Under the pieces are notes generated by a model, which was not told the origin of the DNA, did not search any database, and was given only the letters and a program-made list of their open reading frames with translations. The position numbers were made by a program, and so were the translations under genes. A DNA stretch of 64,000 bases, taken from contig NZ_JAGINM010000009.1 in NCBI RefSeq assembly GCF_017876095.1, forward strand, positions 1-64,000. Direction: 5' to 3'. The stretch is from Azospirillum agricola. GTDB lineage: Bacteria; Pseudomonadota; Alphaproteobacteria; Azospirillales; Azospirillaceae. Below, in pieces: positions 6,838 through 15,511 of this stretch (position 1 is the stretch's first letter; every line of letters starts with the position of its first letter).

Positions 6838-7229
6838 TTACAGCCTGAACGGCCCGCTCGCGGCGAAGCCCTTCGGCTCGACCGTCTCCCGCGCGATGAC
6901 CGGCAACAGATCCCTCCGGACGCATTCATCGGCTTGTCGGTGGACTGGGGCCACTCGCCTTCCTTCCGCTCCAGCCACCCGGAGGTGAACGCGTCGCCCG
7001 CGAGGAAGCCCGCGTTGGCGGTCCGGACGAACTCCGCCGCCCGCTCGGTCGGCCTCACGGCCACGCTCTCCCCCAACTCGCCAAAACCGGCGCCGCGGAC
7101 GCTGGCGATCGCCGGGAGACCGGCGAAGTCGAAGCGGTAGACCCCCTCCCCGTCGCCCCAGCGGTTGTCGCCCGCGTCCAGGCTGAACAGCCCCCGATCC
7201 AGCCCGGTGTTGATGGCGGCGACCATCAT
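6838..7229 (-). pseudogene. Hypothetical protein interrupted by an apparent frameshift
   Basis: From ATG 7229 (MMVAAINTGLDRGLFSLDAG) the frame reads convincingly to about 6945 (WLERKEGEWPQSTDKPM). It then becomes low-complexity, while the natural end DECVRRDLLPVIARETVEPK and a TAA at 6838 lie in a frame shifted by one. Joined, they give about 130 residues. The gene starts seven bases after the 7236-7964 stop, so the two form an operon. It is either a real inactivating indel or a sequence error. No family recognised. Confidence 0.45.
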
Positions 7230-7235
7230 GTTCCG

Positions 7236-7964
7236 TCACGCCGCCGTCCGGGTCGGCCCGCCCACGCTCTTTGCCAGCATGTCGCCGCCCCGGCTGCGCC
7301 GCGGCCTGTCCGTGGGGGCGATGTTCAGGAAGGCGTTCGGTCCGGTGCCGTCGCGCTTCACGGTGAACCCGAGGTGCAGCGCCGCCGCGATGAACATGCC
7401 GTTGCTCACGTAGCTGTCCGGCTCCCCGCGCTCGCGGTGGAACCGCTCCGCCACGTGCTTCCAGTCGTAGCTGATCAAGGTGCGGTTCACCGTGGCGCGC
7501 CTCGGGACCTGGGCGAGGAACTCGCAGGCCCGTACGAACTGGAGAACCCCATCGGCCGACGGCATCTCCTCGCGCAGGCGGCGGAACTCATCCTCCCTCT
7601 CCTGGCGGCTCTTGCGGAAGTCGTCCGTACGGAACCCGTTCATCGACAGGCCCGGCTCCGCGGCCATGACCGCCTCGACCGCTGAGCGCGCCTCGGCGAA
7701 CTTGCACCGCACCACAGCCTCTTCCAGGGCGTCGTACCTGGCGGTCGGGAAGCCGTGTTCCTTCAGGTATTCCGAAAACGCCCGGTTATCTGGGGACCGC
7801 GTCAGCGGACCGGCCGCCAACTCGGTGCGTAGGGCGGCGTTGTTGCCCCAGCCAAGACCGCGGGCCATAGCCTCGACGCGGTGGGACGATTTGACGTCCG
7901 GCAGGATCTGAATGAGCTCATGCTTGAAGGACTCGACATCGTCGAGCGAGATCAACGTCTTCAT
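7236..7964 (-). CDS. Hypothetical protein (242 aa)
   Basis: The protein starts MKTLISLDDVESFKHELIQI. Its first 50 residues (V-SSHRVEAMARGLGWGNNAAL) resemble the short N-terminal helical module that begins many plasmid- and island-encoded proteins of unknown function. The middle is helical and charged, and the rest (VSNGMFIAAALHLGFTV) may be a compact sheet. There is no catalytic motif, signal peptide or membrane segment. It is the first gene of a two-gene unit with 6838-7229. Confidence 0.55.
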   Translation of the reverse strand: MKTLISLDDVESFKHELIQILPDVKSSHRVEAMARGLGWGNNAALRTELAAGPLTRSPDNRAFSEYLKEHGFPTARYDALEEAVVRCKFAEARSAVEAVMAAEPGLSMNGFRTDDFRKSRQEREDEFRRLREEMPSADGVLQFVRACEFLAQVPRRATVNRTLISYDWKHVAERFHRERGEPDSYVSNGMFIAAALHLGFTVKRDGTGPNAFLNIAPTDRPRRSRGGDMLAKSVGGPTRTAA

Positions 7965-8204
7965 GACGGTTCCCCGGTTCGGAAGTGGATGCCGCAGATC
8001 GCCGATTACCAGCGGCCCATCGAACGCAGGACCGTGAAGACTAAACCCAGTGCAGGTGGCGTCTGACTCGGCGACAAGTCACGGGTGCCACGGACCACGC
8101 CGGAGAGGTAATCGCTACATTTCAGCATGTCAACGGGAGGGGCGCGTTCTTCGAATCCGACCGGAGTGGGCCGGATCGATGCACGCGGGACGGATCGCCG
8201 CGCC

Positions 8205-9278
8205 TCAGGGTATTCGCTCGGGGGTTCCGTGGACCGCGTAGTCGCGCGGCGTGGTCGGCGTGCCGAAGCGCGTGTGAGCCGACCACCAGAACACACCGGA
8301 CGCCCGGACCTTGAAGTGTCCGCGGACGATGTGCGCTCTGACTTCCCGCTCATCGACGCCGCCTCCGGACCGGCGGGCGGCGCGTAGCCGTCGGGACAGG
8401 TCGAGCGACACCGGCCGCAACGGCACCAAGCCGGGTTTCGCCTTGCGCTCGCGTGCGCGGTTCAGCTTGACGAGGTTCTCACCCTCGCCGACGTGAACGG
8501 CGTTCCGACTGTTGATCAGCAGCAGGATGGCGATGAGTTCACGGCAACGGATCAGCCGGGATGCGATCCGCTCCGACCCGCGCTCGGGATGGAGGGTGCC
8601 GTACTGGTCCACCGGGACCATGCGCAGCCGGTCATCCAGCCCGATGATGGCGGCGAAATCTTCGTCCGAAAACGAGCGGGTCAACGCCGCCGCGACATCG
8701 TTGTCGGCATCGGAACCGGGAGCGGCCTTCTCAAGAGCAGCCTTCAGTTTCGCCGGATCCGAAGCCGTTTCCTGGTGGTGAAGGACCATCTGCGCAATAT
8801 CGGGGTCGGCGAGGAGGTCAGCCGCCCGGACTTCCCGGTCCCAGCCGATGTCGAGGGCGTATGCCTGGATCTTGATGGCGCCGTCCGGGCGACCGCTGGC
8901 AAACGGTATCGCAATGGCGCCATCCTCTTGTTCGAGGATGAGCCACCCCCGGCGCGACGCCGACCGGTCGTCCGGTGTGATCCACTCCACCCAGGTGAGC
9001 GGATGCGGCGCCCGAGCCCGGTGCAAGGCCGCCAACATGGAAGCGGGCTTGGTCGACATCACCTGATGCGCCGCTGCCAGCACGTCCGCGCCGATCTCGA
9101 AGCGCCCGCACCGTGGGTTGGACAGGGCCTCAAGGGCGACATGGAGCCACAGTCCCTGGCCGTCGCCGGTGCGCGGCGACAGCGCGATGCGCTTCCGGTG
9201 GCGGCCCAGGTCGCGATCCTCTGGGTGCGCCCTCAGATAACCGTCTATGAGCTCAATGGCGGTGTTGGCGAGATGCAC
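8205..9278 (-). CDS. Hypothetical element protein with a C-terminal H-x-VRGHF motif (357 aa)
   Basis: A GTG at 9278 preceded by GAGG is the best start. The mostly helical, acidic protein shows no enzyme signature. Its end, VRAHIVRGHFKVRASGVFWW followed by S-H-RFG, is a recurrent motif in proteins carried by phages and genomic islands. It has the same H-x2-RGH-(F/W) core as the AcrVA2 anti-CRISPR family and the 10200-11579 product. The function of this terminal module is not known to me. The 240-bp gap between 7964 and 8205 shows no further coding signal. Confidence 0.55.
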   Translation of the reverse strand: MHLANTAIELIDGYLRAHPEDRDLGRHRKRIALSPRTGDGQGLWLHVALEALSNPRCGRFEIGADVLAAAHQVMSTKPASMLAALHRARAPHPLTWVEWITPDDRSASRRGWLILEQEDGAIAIPFASGRPDGAIKIQAYALDIGWDREVRAADLLADPDIAQMVLHHQETASDPAKLKAALEKAAPGSDADNDVAAALTRSFSDEDFAAIIGLDDRLRMVPVDQYGTLHPERGSERIASRLIRCRELIAILLLINSRNAVHVGEGENLVKLNRARERKAKPGLVPLRPVSLDLSRRLRAARRSGGGVDEREVRAHIVRGHFKVRASGVFWWSAHTRFGTPTTPRDYAVHGTPERIP

Positions 9279-9402
9279 GACGTCCTCACATGGCCCCAGC
9301 GGCGAATCCCTTGAGTCCGAGCCAGCCTCGGCTACGATCAGGGTTGCCAGAATATCCCACCCAGGCTGCGATCCCCATCAGCGGATACGGCATTCGGAAC
9401 AC

Positions 9403-10125
9403 CTAGAGTCCGATGTTCAGGGCGGCCGGGACGAATACGAATTCCCGCTTCGCCGCGCCGGGATCGGTGAGTTTGGGAAAGAAGGCGATGACGCCCACGT
9501 TCCACGCCCCGATGCGGGTGTCCGCCTCGTAGGTGGCGTGCAACGCGTTGTAGCCCCGGCGCTCGACGGCCCGAACGTCGGCCAGAAACGAAGTGTAGAT
9601 ATCACGCTTCTTCACCGTCTCGCCGGGGATGGAGAGGTCGCCCAGTGCGCACGAATAGAAGTTCAGGTTCCCTCGCAGGATGGCGACGGACTCCGCCACA
9701 TCCTGCGTGCATCGGCCGTCATCGACCAAGTAGCAATGGCAGCCGAGCAAGGCTGCGGCCTGGGGCTGCGTCTTCAGCGGGGCGCAGGGCACGGCCACCT
9801 TCCCCACGAAGAACTCCGTCACATGCGCCAGGGCCTCTTCGAAGCTCCGCAGACGCCGAGGGCGATGGAAGTCGCCTACCTCGAACCGGAGCGCCACCGC
9901 CACGCGGTCCAGCGACTCGGCGCTCACCGCTTCGCCGCGCTCGATCCGTTCGATCGTGGACAGCGAGACGGCCGCGAACTGCGCCAACGTCTCCCGCTTC
10001 CAATTCAGCAGGCGACGCCAGGTGTTGACCAGCGCACCGATCTCCTGTGAGGTCGGAACATACAGCGCGCCGTGGTCTTTCATGCGGTCGGTGGAACCGG
10101 CGAAGTTCGGATCGTGGAAGCCCAT
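9403..10125 (-). CDS. XRE-family DNA-binding protein with long C-terminal domain (240 aa)
   Basis: Residues 25-80 contain a helix-turn-helix (NTWRRLLNWKRETLAQFAAV, then SLSTIERIERGEAVSAESL), followed by a domain of unknown fold (AALLGCHCYLVDDG near the middle, FFPKLTDPG near the end). I start at ATG 10125 because GGAG lies six bases upstream; in-frame ATGs at 10131, 10137 and 10143 are alternatives. The long C-terminal part could sense a ligand. It lies just downstream of the AcrVA2-like gene in the same direction and may regulate it. Confidence 0.6.
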   Translation of the reverse strand: MGFHDPNFAGSTDRMKDHGALYVPTSQEIGALVNTWRRLLNWKRETLAQFAAVSLSTIERIERGEAVSAESLDRVAVALRFEVGDFHRPRRLRSFEEALAHVTEFFVGKVAVPCAPLKTQPQAAALLGCHCYLVDDGRCTQDVAESVAILRGNLNFYSCALGDLSIPGETVKKRDIYTSFLADVRAVERRGYNALHATYEADTRIGAWNVGVIAFFPKLTDPGAAKREFVFVPAALNIGL

Positions 10126-10199
10126 TGTCATCTCCATGGTCATTCGGATGACGGGGATGATGACCTCGTCCGCCAAACCGAAGGAGGCCGAAAAACCCT

Positions 10200-11579
10200 T
10201 CAGCCATCCCCTACCGAGACTGCCGTCTGGTAGACCGTCGGGACCGCCGCGCCGACCACGCCGCCGACCATGGTGGGCCTGATCCACAGGAGCTTGGTCT
10301 CCGTCAAACCCTTACCATGGCGATGATGCCGCCAATGCCCGCGGCGCCAGTGCGCCGGTAGGGCGCCGCCAGCGCCGGGCTGGGCGCTCCGTTCCGCACG
10401 ATAGCCGCAGAATTCGATCCAGCGCGCGCCGTCCTTCAGCGCATGGGCTTCGGCGGCGGCTCGGCCCTTGCGGGTGGACGCGCGTGCAACACGGGCGTGG
10501 GCGTGCGCATCGTTCAGACGCCGCTCCTGATCCCGGTCTGGCCAGTTCAGGTAGCACATCACGTTGAATACGAGCCGGACGACATCGTCGATGTGTTCAG
10601 GTCGACTGATCACATGGCGCAGGTCGTCCTCGCCATAGCTGTCCTCTTCATAATAGGTGTCAATCGGCAGCCCATGACGGCGCTCGTACTCAATGGCCTC
10701 GGACACCGTGTTGCGGTGAGAGGGAAAGCTCAACGCGAACCGCAGCCACGGCATGTCCAAGAGCTCGGCCGTGGACAACGGCGCCGGTCCGCGGCCCCGA
10801 GGCTTGAAGGTAAAATCGACTATGATCGACCAGAAGGGCGACCATCCCTTTTGGGCAGGATCAAGACCTTTGTCTGCCGCCTCGTCGAGAACGGTGTCCG
10901 GATCGCCCATGAACCGGTGGTACTCGCTCCAGGCTTCAGCGTTTTCCGCCAAGCGCCCAGCAAGGTGCGTCTCGTAGTCGGGGTACGGGTCCAGGCCGTA
11001 CGAGCGTAGCCATTCGACCATCCGTGGGTCTGCCCACAGTTTTCGGGTGTCGGCGACGATCTCGTCATCTGGCGTCGGAGGCCGACGCATGCTGGTCGCC
11101 AAGTCGACCTCGCACTCGATGTAGAAGCCATCGATCTCGAAACGGGGATGGAAGTCAGGCAGGAAGGTTCCAGGAGGCAGGGCGACGTAGGAGGTGTCGT
11201 ACGGCATCCTGAGCGTTTTCACCGGCAGGGCCATGACGTCGGTGCGGCCGAGCATCTCCAGCAGCGGTCGGCTGAAGGCGAACAAGGCCCTGCCGTCGCG
11301 CTGCCACTTCGACAGGAGGTATTCGAAGTGTTCCTCGCGGCGGATCACCTCCCACACCTGCCGCTCGGTGGAACCGTCCGGGAACGCGGCCTGGATGCGA
11401 TCCTCGATGGGCTTCTGGATGCTCTGGTAGTATCGATCCGACGACAGCACGGAGTGATGGCGAGCCTCGTCGGCTTGTCGGTATCGGTCGAGCAGCCCTT
11501 GAATAGGCCGGAGTTCGACAGCGTGCCGCCGGAAATGCAGTTCCGAAAGCCGAATTTCAGGTACCGAGCGGGTTCGCAT
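10200..11579 (-). CDS. Hypothetical protein with AcrVA2-like C-terminal motif (459 aa)
   Basis: ATG 11579 has GGAGGG five bases upstream. The soluble 459-residue protein has a helical N-terminal half and a middle with FLPDFHPRFEIDGFYIECEV. It ends LPAHWRRGHWRHHRHGKG and LLWIRPTMVGG. The final motif (H-x-RRGHWR, a Gly-rich turn, then W-x-P-V) closely resembles the C-terminus of AcrVA2, an anti-CRISPR acting on Cas12a production. AcrVA2 is shorter, and homologues occur in many mobile elements without a proven anti-CRISPR role. No Cas gene is visible here. Treat the link as a motif resemblance recalled from memory. Confidence 0.55.
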   Translation of the reverse strand: MRTRSVPEIRLSELHFRRHAVELRPIQGLLDRYRQADEARHHSVLSSDRYYQSIQKPIEDRIQAAFPDGSTERQVWEVIRREEHFEYLLSKWQRDGRALFAFSRPLLEMLGRTDVMALPVKTLRMPYDTSYVALPPGTFLPDFHPRFEIDGFYIECEVDLATSMRRPPTPDDEIVADTRKLWADPRMVEWLRSYGLDPYPDYETHLAGRLAENAEAWSEYHRFMGDPDTVLDEAADKGLDPAQKGWSPFWSIIVDFTFKPRGRGPAPLSTAELLDMPWLRFALSFPSHRNTVSEAIEYERRHGLPIDTYYEEDSYGEDDLRHVISRPEHIDDVVRLVFNVMCYLNWPDRDQERRLNDAHAHARVARASTRKGRAAAEAHALKDGARWIEFCGYRAERSAQPGAGGALPAHWRRGHWRHHRHGKGLTETKLLWIRPTMVGGVVGAAVPTVYQTAVSVGDG

Positions 11580-11921
11580 GCCTACCCTCCATCGGTACCA
11601 GAGTGCGCGCGGCATACGGCGGTTGCAATGCTGGAACTAATTTCTGGCAGAGACTTTCCGGGAACAGGAAGCGCAACGACCGTCGGCTATGGTCCCGCCC
11701 TGAAGCCGGTCTCGCGCCTGCCGCGTGCTTACCTTCTCCCACGCCCCTACCGAGGGGGTGCCGAGTCCTCCATCACGGCTACCCGGGATGGCCTGTTGCC
11801 GAGCGAACAAAAAGGGAACAAAATCCTGCCGAGGTCACGCCGGAGGAATTCCCGGCCACAGGCGGACGGCATTCCTTTTCAGAGGGGCCGCTCCGCCGTC
11901 CACCGACGAATGGGGGTGCCG
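11580..11921. other. Intergenic region between divergent genes
   Basis: This 342-bp gap holds the promoters of the minus-strand 459-aa gene and the plus-strand FtsH-like gene. Open frames crossing it are continuations or shadows with no ribosome site or conserved product. I see a short G/C-rich hairpin-like stretch near 11745-11765 but no convincing operator. Confidence 0.5.
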
Positions 11922-13964
11922 ATGACGGATCGGGACGATGATGGGCAGCCCGCTGACCTGGACATCGAGTCCCTGGAGGATGAAGGGCTGTCCGCCGTCG
12001 GAAGGCGCAGGGAGCGCCCCCGCCGCGCCGACGTGGTCGGCGCCGTCGCCTCGACGCTGGTCCGGCGGGTTCTGGACGGCATCCCGGGAGGTTGGCAGGC
12101 GCTCGCCCAAGCTGGGGGCGCGGTCGTCGTCGAGGTGCCGAACGCCGCGTGGGTCGGGCCGGTGGCGGACGCATGGGGCCGTGCGGTCTCCTCCATTGAT
12201 CCGGAGGAGCACAACGGGGACGGCATCTCCCGGCCTTCCTCGTGGCGTCCGTCGTCCGACTCCACCTGGATCGGGTTCCGGCGCGACGGCATCCAAAAGG
12301 ACCACAAACCCGACACCGGCAACGAGGCCGTGGCGGCCGGACTCGCCGCCGGGTGCGTCGTCGTCGGCTTCAGCCCCTGGCCGGAACGGCATCTGCCCCG
12401 CGCCCTGGTCCGCGCCGCCGACATCCGTGTCGCAACGCCCACGCCGGACGCCGCGGCGCTGGACGAGGCCCTGGAGATCCTCACCGGCCACCGCCCGTCG
12501 TCGCCGCTGCCGGTGGACCTGCACCGCCTGATCGCCGTTGAGGATCTGCGCCTCGCCTGGAGGCCGGACACCGACGCCGACGGCTACCTGGCCCGCCTGC
12601 GCCGACTGCTCGACGCCAAGGCGAAGCCGCCGCCCCTTACCCTCGACCACCTGCACGGCATGGACGAGGCGGTCGCTTGGGGCATGGCGCTGACGCGCGA
12701 CCTGGACGAATACCGGCGCGGATCCCTGCCGTGGTCCGCCGTCGATCGGGGCGTGCTGCTCGCCGGTCCGTCGGGCACCGGCAAGACCACCTTCGCCAAG
12801 GCGCTCGCGGGGTCGTGCGGCGTGCCGCTGGTCGTCGGATCGCTCAGCCGGTGGCAGTCGACGGGACACCTGGGCGACCTGCTCAAGGCGATGCGCGCGA
12901 CCTTCACCGAGGCCCGTGCGGTCGCGCCCGCCATCCTGTTCGTCGACGAGATCGACGCGTTCGGCGACCGGTCCGGGTTCACGCACGAGAACCGCGACTA
13001 CAGCATCCAAGTGGTCAACGGCCTGCTGGAGGAACTGGACGGCGTTGAGGGACGCGAGGGCGTGGTCGTGGTGGGGGCCTGCAACGACCCCGGCCGTCTC
13101 GACCCGGCGATCGTCAGGTCGGGACGGCTCGACCGCACGATCCCGGTCCCGCTGCCGGACCGCGAGGCGCTGGCGGGGATCCTCCGCCACCATCTCGGCG
13201 CCGATCTCCCGGACGCCGACCTGTCGACCGCCGCGCTGCTGGCGCGCGGCGCCACGGGGGCCGACTGCGAGCGCTGGGTGCGTGGAGCGCGCCGCCGCGC
13301 GCGGCACGGCGGCCGCGGGATGACCATCGATGACCTGACCGAGGAAATCCGCGGCATGCGGAGGGAACGGACACCCGAGGAGACGTACCGTTACGCCGTC
13401 CACGAGGCGGGACACGCCTTGATGATCACGCTGGAGTTCCCGGGCACGCTGACCGGCGTCTCCATCCGCGAGACGGCCGATACGCTGGGCGGCACGTCCG
13501 CCGCCCTGGATCAACGGAAGCCCCTGACCCGGTCCGGCCTCGCCGGTCACCTGCGGGTGCTTCTGGCCGGACGGGCGGCCGAGGAGGCGGTGTTGGGCGA
13601 CGTGTCGGCGGGTGCGGGCGGGGACGACCGAAGCGATTTGGCAAGGGCGACGGCCCTGGCCGCGGCGGCGCTGCACGCCTACGGCTTGGGCGACGGGGTC
13701 GACGGGCTGCTGTGGCGGGGCATGCCGACGTCGGACACTCTCGCGGCGACCATGGCGTTGAGGCCGGACGTGGGCAACCGGGTTTCCGCGCTGCTGGCGA
13801 CCGCCTACGCGGAGGCGACGGCCGAGATCCTCCGATGCCGGGAGCGGTTGGAGGCCCTTGCCCGGCTGCTGGTCGAGCACGAGACCGTCGGCGGCGCGGA
13901 CGCCGAGGCCGTGCTGACGGGTGGCGCCCCGCCTTCCGACCGGCCTCCGGACGCTCCCGGCTGA
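11922..13964 (+). CDS. Soluble FtsH-like AAA+ zinc protease (680 aa)
   Basis: Residues 1-230 are an accessory domain I do not recognise. An AAA+ module follows, with Walker A GPSGTGKT (282-289), Walker B ILFVDEIDAFG and second-region RLDPAIVRSGRLDR. A peptidase domain then carries HEAGH (494-498) and SDLARAT, whose Asp (572) fits the third zinc ligand. The AAA-M41 order matches FtsH, but the two N-terminal transmembrane helices are absent, so it should be cytosolic. FtsH-type enzymes unfold and degrade proteins using ATP. The start at 11922 follows a G-run; ATG 11910 is possible. Housekeeping FtsH is normally encoded elsewhere, so this is an accessory paralogue. Confidence 0.85.
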   Translation: MTDRDDDGQPADLDIESLEDEGLSAVGRRRERPRRADVVGAVASTLVRRVLDGIPGGWQALAQAGGAVVVEVPNAAWVGPVADAWGRAVSSIDPEEHNGDGISRPSSWRPSSDSTWIGFRRDGIQKDHKPDTGNEAVAAGLAAGCVVVGFSPWPERHLPRALVRAADIRVATPTPDAAALDEALEILTGHRPSSPLPVDLHRLIAVEDLRLAWRPDTDADGYLARLRRLLDAKAKPPPLTLDHLHGMDEAVAWGMALTRDLDEYRRGSLPWSAVDRGVLLAGPSGTGKTTFAKALAGSCGVPLVVGSLSRWQSTGHLGDLLKAMRATFTEARAVAPAILFVDEIDAFGDRSGFTHENRDYSIQVVNGLLEELDGVEGREGVVVVGACNDPGRLDPAIVRSGRLDRTIPVPLPDREALAGILRHHLGADLPDADLSTAALLARGATGADCERWVRGARRRARHGGRGMTIDDLTEEIRGMRRERTPEETYRYAVHEAGHALMITLEFPGTLTGVSIRETADTLGGTSAALDQRKPLTRSGLAGHLRVLLAGRAAEEAVLGDVSAGAGGDDRSDLARATALAAAALHAYGLGDGVDGLLWRGMPTSDTLAATMALRPDVGNRVSALLATAYAEATAEILRCRERLEALARLLVEHETVGGADAEAVLTGGAPPSDRPPDAPG

Positions 13965-13988
13965 TCTGCGGCACCGTATCCGGCCATG

Positions 13989-14678
13989 TCAGGCGACGAC
14001 CGGTGCGGCCTGTCGTCCTTCCCGTGTGGCAGATTGACAAGCCGTAAGGGCGGTCGAACAGGTGCGCTGGAAGAGGCTCTGGTACTGCTGCTCCGCCTCA
14101 GCCCGGCGTCGGCTGAACGCCTTCTGGCCCTGCCCAATCGCCACAAGGATGCCCACTCCCCCGAGAATGGCCATGTAGAACAAGGTCCCGGTGGCCGCAA
14201 CGCTGTTGTTGAATCCAATGATCTCTAAGCACACCAGTACCCACACCAGCAGTAGCCAGATACCGTAGCGCCCGAATTTCTCCAGTCGCGTATTCGGGAT
14301 CATCGGGCATACCTGCTCAAATCGACCGAGGTAACTGACCTCACCGGTGGTGGTGTTAGCGACGCCGCAGTATTCCCACCTTCTGCCAACTTCCTCCTCG
14401 GCTACGACGAGGAGAAGGTCGTCGCCCGTGGACAGTCGGACCCGCCCGGGGAAGTCCAGGCTACTCGTGCTGCCGTCACCGAAACGCAGCCGGGCGCGCA
14501 CGATGGTTTCGGTGCTGGACCAGACCCGGGCAGGTGCGACCCATCCCCCGTATCGGGCATCCACGTAACCGCCGCCGCCGGACGAATGGATGCTCGTCTC
14601 GGACCAAGTCTGCACGTCGGCAACAGTAGCGCCGATCGTCCTCATCACGATGCGTCGGCTGTCTATGCGGTCGTCCAT
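13989..14678 (-). CDS. Hypothetical membrane protein (229 aa)
   Basis: ATG 14678 has GGAGAG six bases upstream. Residues 1-130 are soluble, with beta-rich LRFGDGSTSSLDFPGRVRL. Two hydrophobic segments follow, YGIWLLLVWVLVCLEIIGF and GTLFYMAILGGVGILVAIG, and then a basic Gln-rich tail. The pair of helices suggests an inner-membrane hairpin with both ends on one side. It ends 24 bp from the end of the convergent FtsH-like gene. No family recognised; a partner or substrate of the protease is only a positional guess. Confidence 0.55.
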   Translation of the reverse strand: MDDRIDSRRIVMRTIGATVADVQTWSETSIHSSGGGGYVDARYGGWVAPARVWSSTETIVRARLRFGDGSTSSLDFPGRVRLSTGDDLLLVVAEEEVGRRWEYCGVANTTTGEVSYLGRFEQVCPMIPNTRLEKFGRYGIWLLLVWVLVCLEIIGFNNSVAATGTLFYMAILGGVGILVAIGQGQKAFSRRRAEAEQQYQSLFQRTCSTALTACQSATREGRQAAPVVA

Positions 14679-14771
14679 GGGCTCTCCAGAGTGGGAGCGG
14701 CGCGGGACGAAGGTGCATGGTGCCCAGCGCCGTGGATCGGGTGTCATCCCGGCTCCAAATGCAACCCTAAC

Positions 14772-14788
14772 TGACATAAATTATGTCA
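14772..14788. promoter_or_regulatory. 17-bp perfect palindrome, candidate XRE operator
   Basis: TGACATAA and TTATGTCA flank a central A (14780) in an unusually AT-rich patch between the membrane-protein gene and the XRE gene at 14851. A TTGACA hexamer overlaps it on the minus strand (14789-14784). Symmetry and position fit an operator of the neighbouring repressor controlling both divergent genes. Confidence 0.55.
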
Positions 14789-14850
14789 ATATAGCAAGTA
14801 AGTATTTCTACTCCTGGCGGCCGGACGCGTGTTGACCGATCCGGGGGGGT

Positions 14851-15090
14851 ATGTCCCAGATCGCCCCCCGACAGATCAGAGCAGCCCGCGCCCTCCTGGG
14901 CTGGTCCCAGGCCGAGCTCGCCGACAAGGCCATCGTCAGCTTGAGTAGCGTCATCAGGTTGGAAAAGGGACAGGGCACCACCACGGACATCTATTTCCGG
15001 GTCTGCCAAGCCCTGGAGGGTGCGGGCATCGTGTTCTTGCCCGCGGGCCGCCGGGGCGAAGGCGTACGTCTTTCGACGCCGGAAATGTGA
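14851..15090 (+). CDS. Short XRE-family transcriptional regulator (79 aa)
   Basis: The protein is essentially one helix-turn-helix domain: IAPRQIRAARALLGWSQAEL, then ADKAIVSLSSVIRLEKGQG, residues 4-45. A short beta tail follows (GAGIVFLPAGRRGEGVRL). This layout is typical of small repressors in alphaproteobacterial islands, where the tail often dimerises. A G-run precedes the ATG. It is divergent from the membrane-protein gene across the palindrome at 14772-14788, probably its operator. Confidence 0.75.
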   Translation: MSQIAPRQIRAARALLGWSQAELADKAIVSLSSVIRLEKGQGTTTDIYFRVCQALEGAGIVFLPAGRRGEGVRLSTPEM

Positions 15091-15260
15091 CCTTCACCCA
15101 GCTATGGCCGGGATGGCGCAGTGTCCGCCGTCGGCGGAGGGGCCCCTACCGTCGTGGTCTGCGACCTGGCGCCGCGAGGCTGGGAGCCCATGTCCGCTCG
15201 ATCAACCGTCCCGATCCAGGGTCCGGCCTCGGGAGCCCCGCAGGACAGCCTCCCGATCCA

Positions 15261-15511
15261 TCACTGCACCGTCCCGGTGCCCTCGGCACACGGCAGCGGA
15301 CGCCCCTGGGCGGCGCGTACGGCGGCCAGCAACTGTGGCGCCACCTCCGACAGCATCTGCTGGGGAATGTTCGTGGCGACCGCCTCGGCCGTCGTGTCGT
15401 CGATCATCTCCGTGGCGGACTCGTAGACGCGTTTGAGCGGCTGCACGTTCACTTCGTAGATCGCCGGAGGACGCTCGTCTCGAAGCGGAAGGAGGGGACT
15501 TCGGGGCTCAC
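15261..15511 (-). pseudogene. Small hypothetical gene with an apparent frameshift
   Basis: A GTG at 15511 overlaps the stop of the upstream gene (GTGA) and reads VSPEVPSFRFETSVLRR before a stop in that frame. Shifting by one base continues as AIYEVNVQPLKRVYESATEM and runs to 15261. Joined, this gives an acidic helical protein of about 83 residues coupled to the 15508-16014 gene. Alternatively, translation restarts at GTG 15452 to give a 63-residue protein. Function unknown. Confidence 0.4.
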
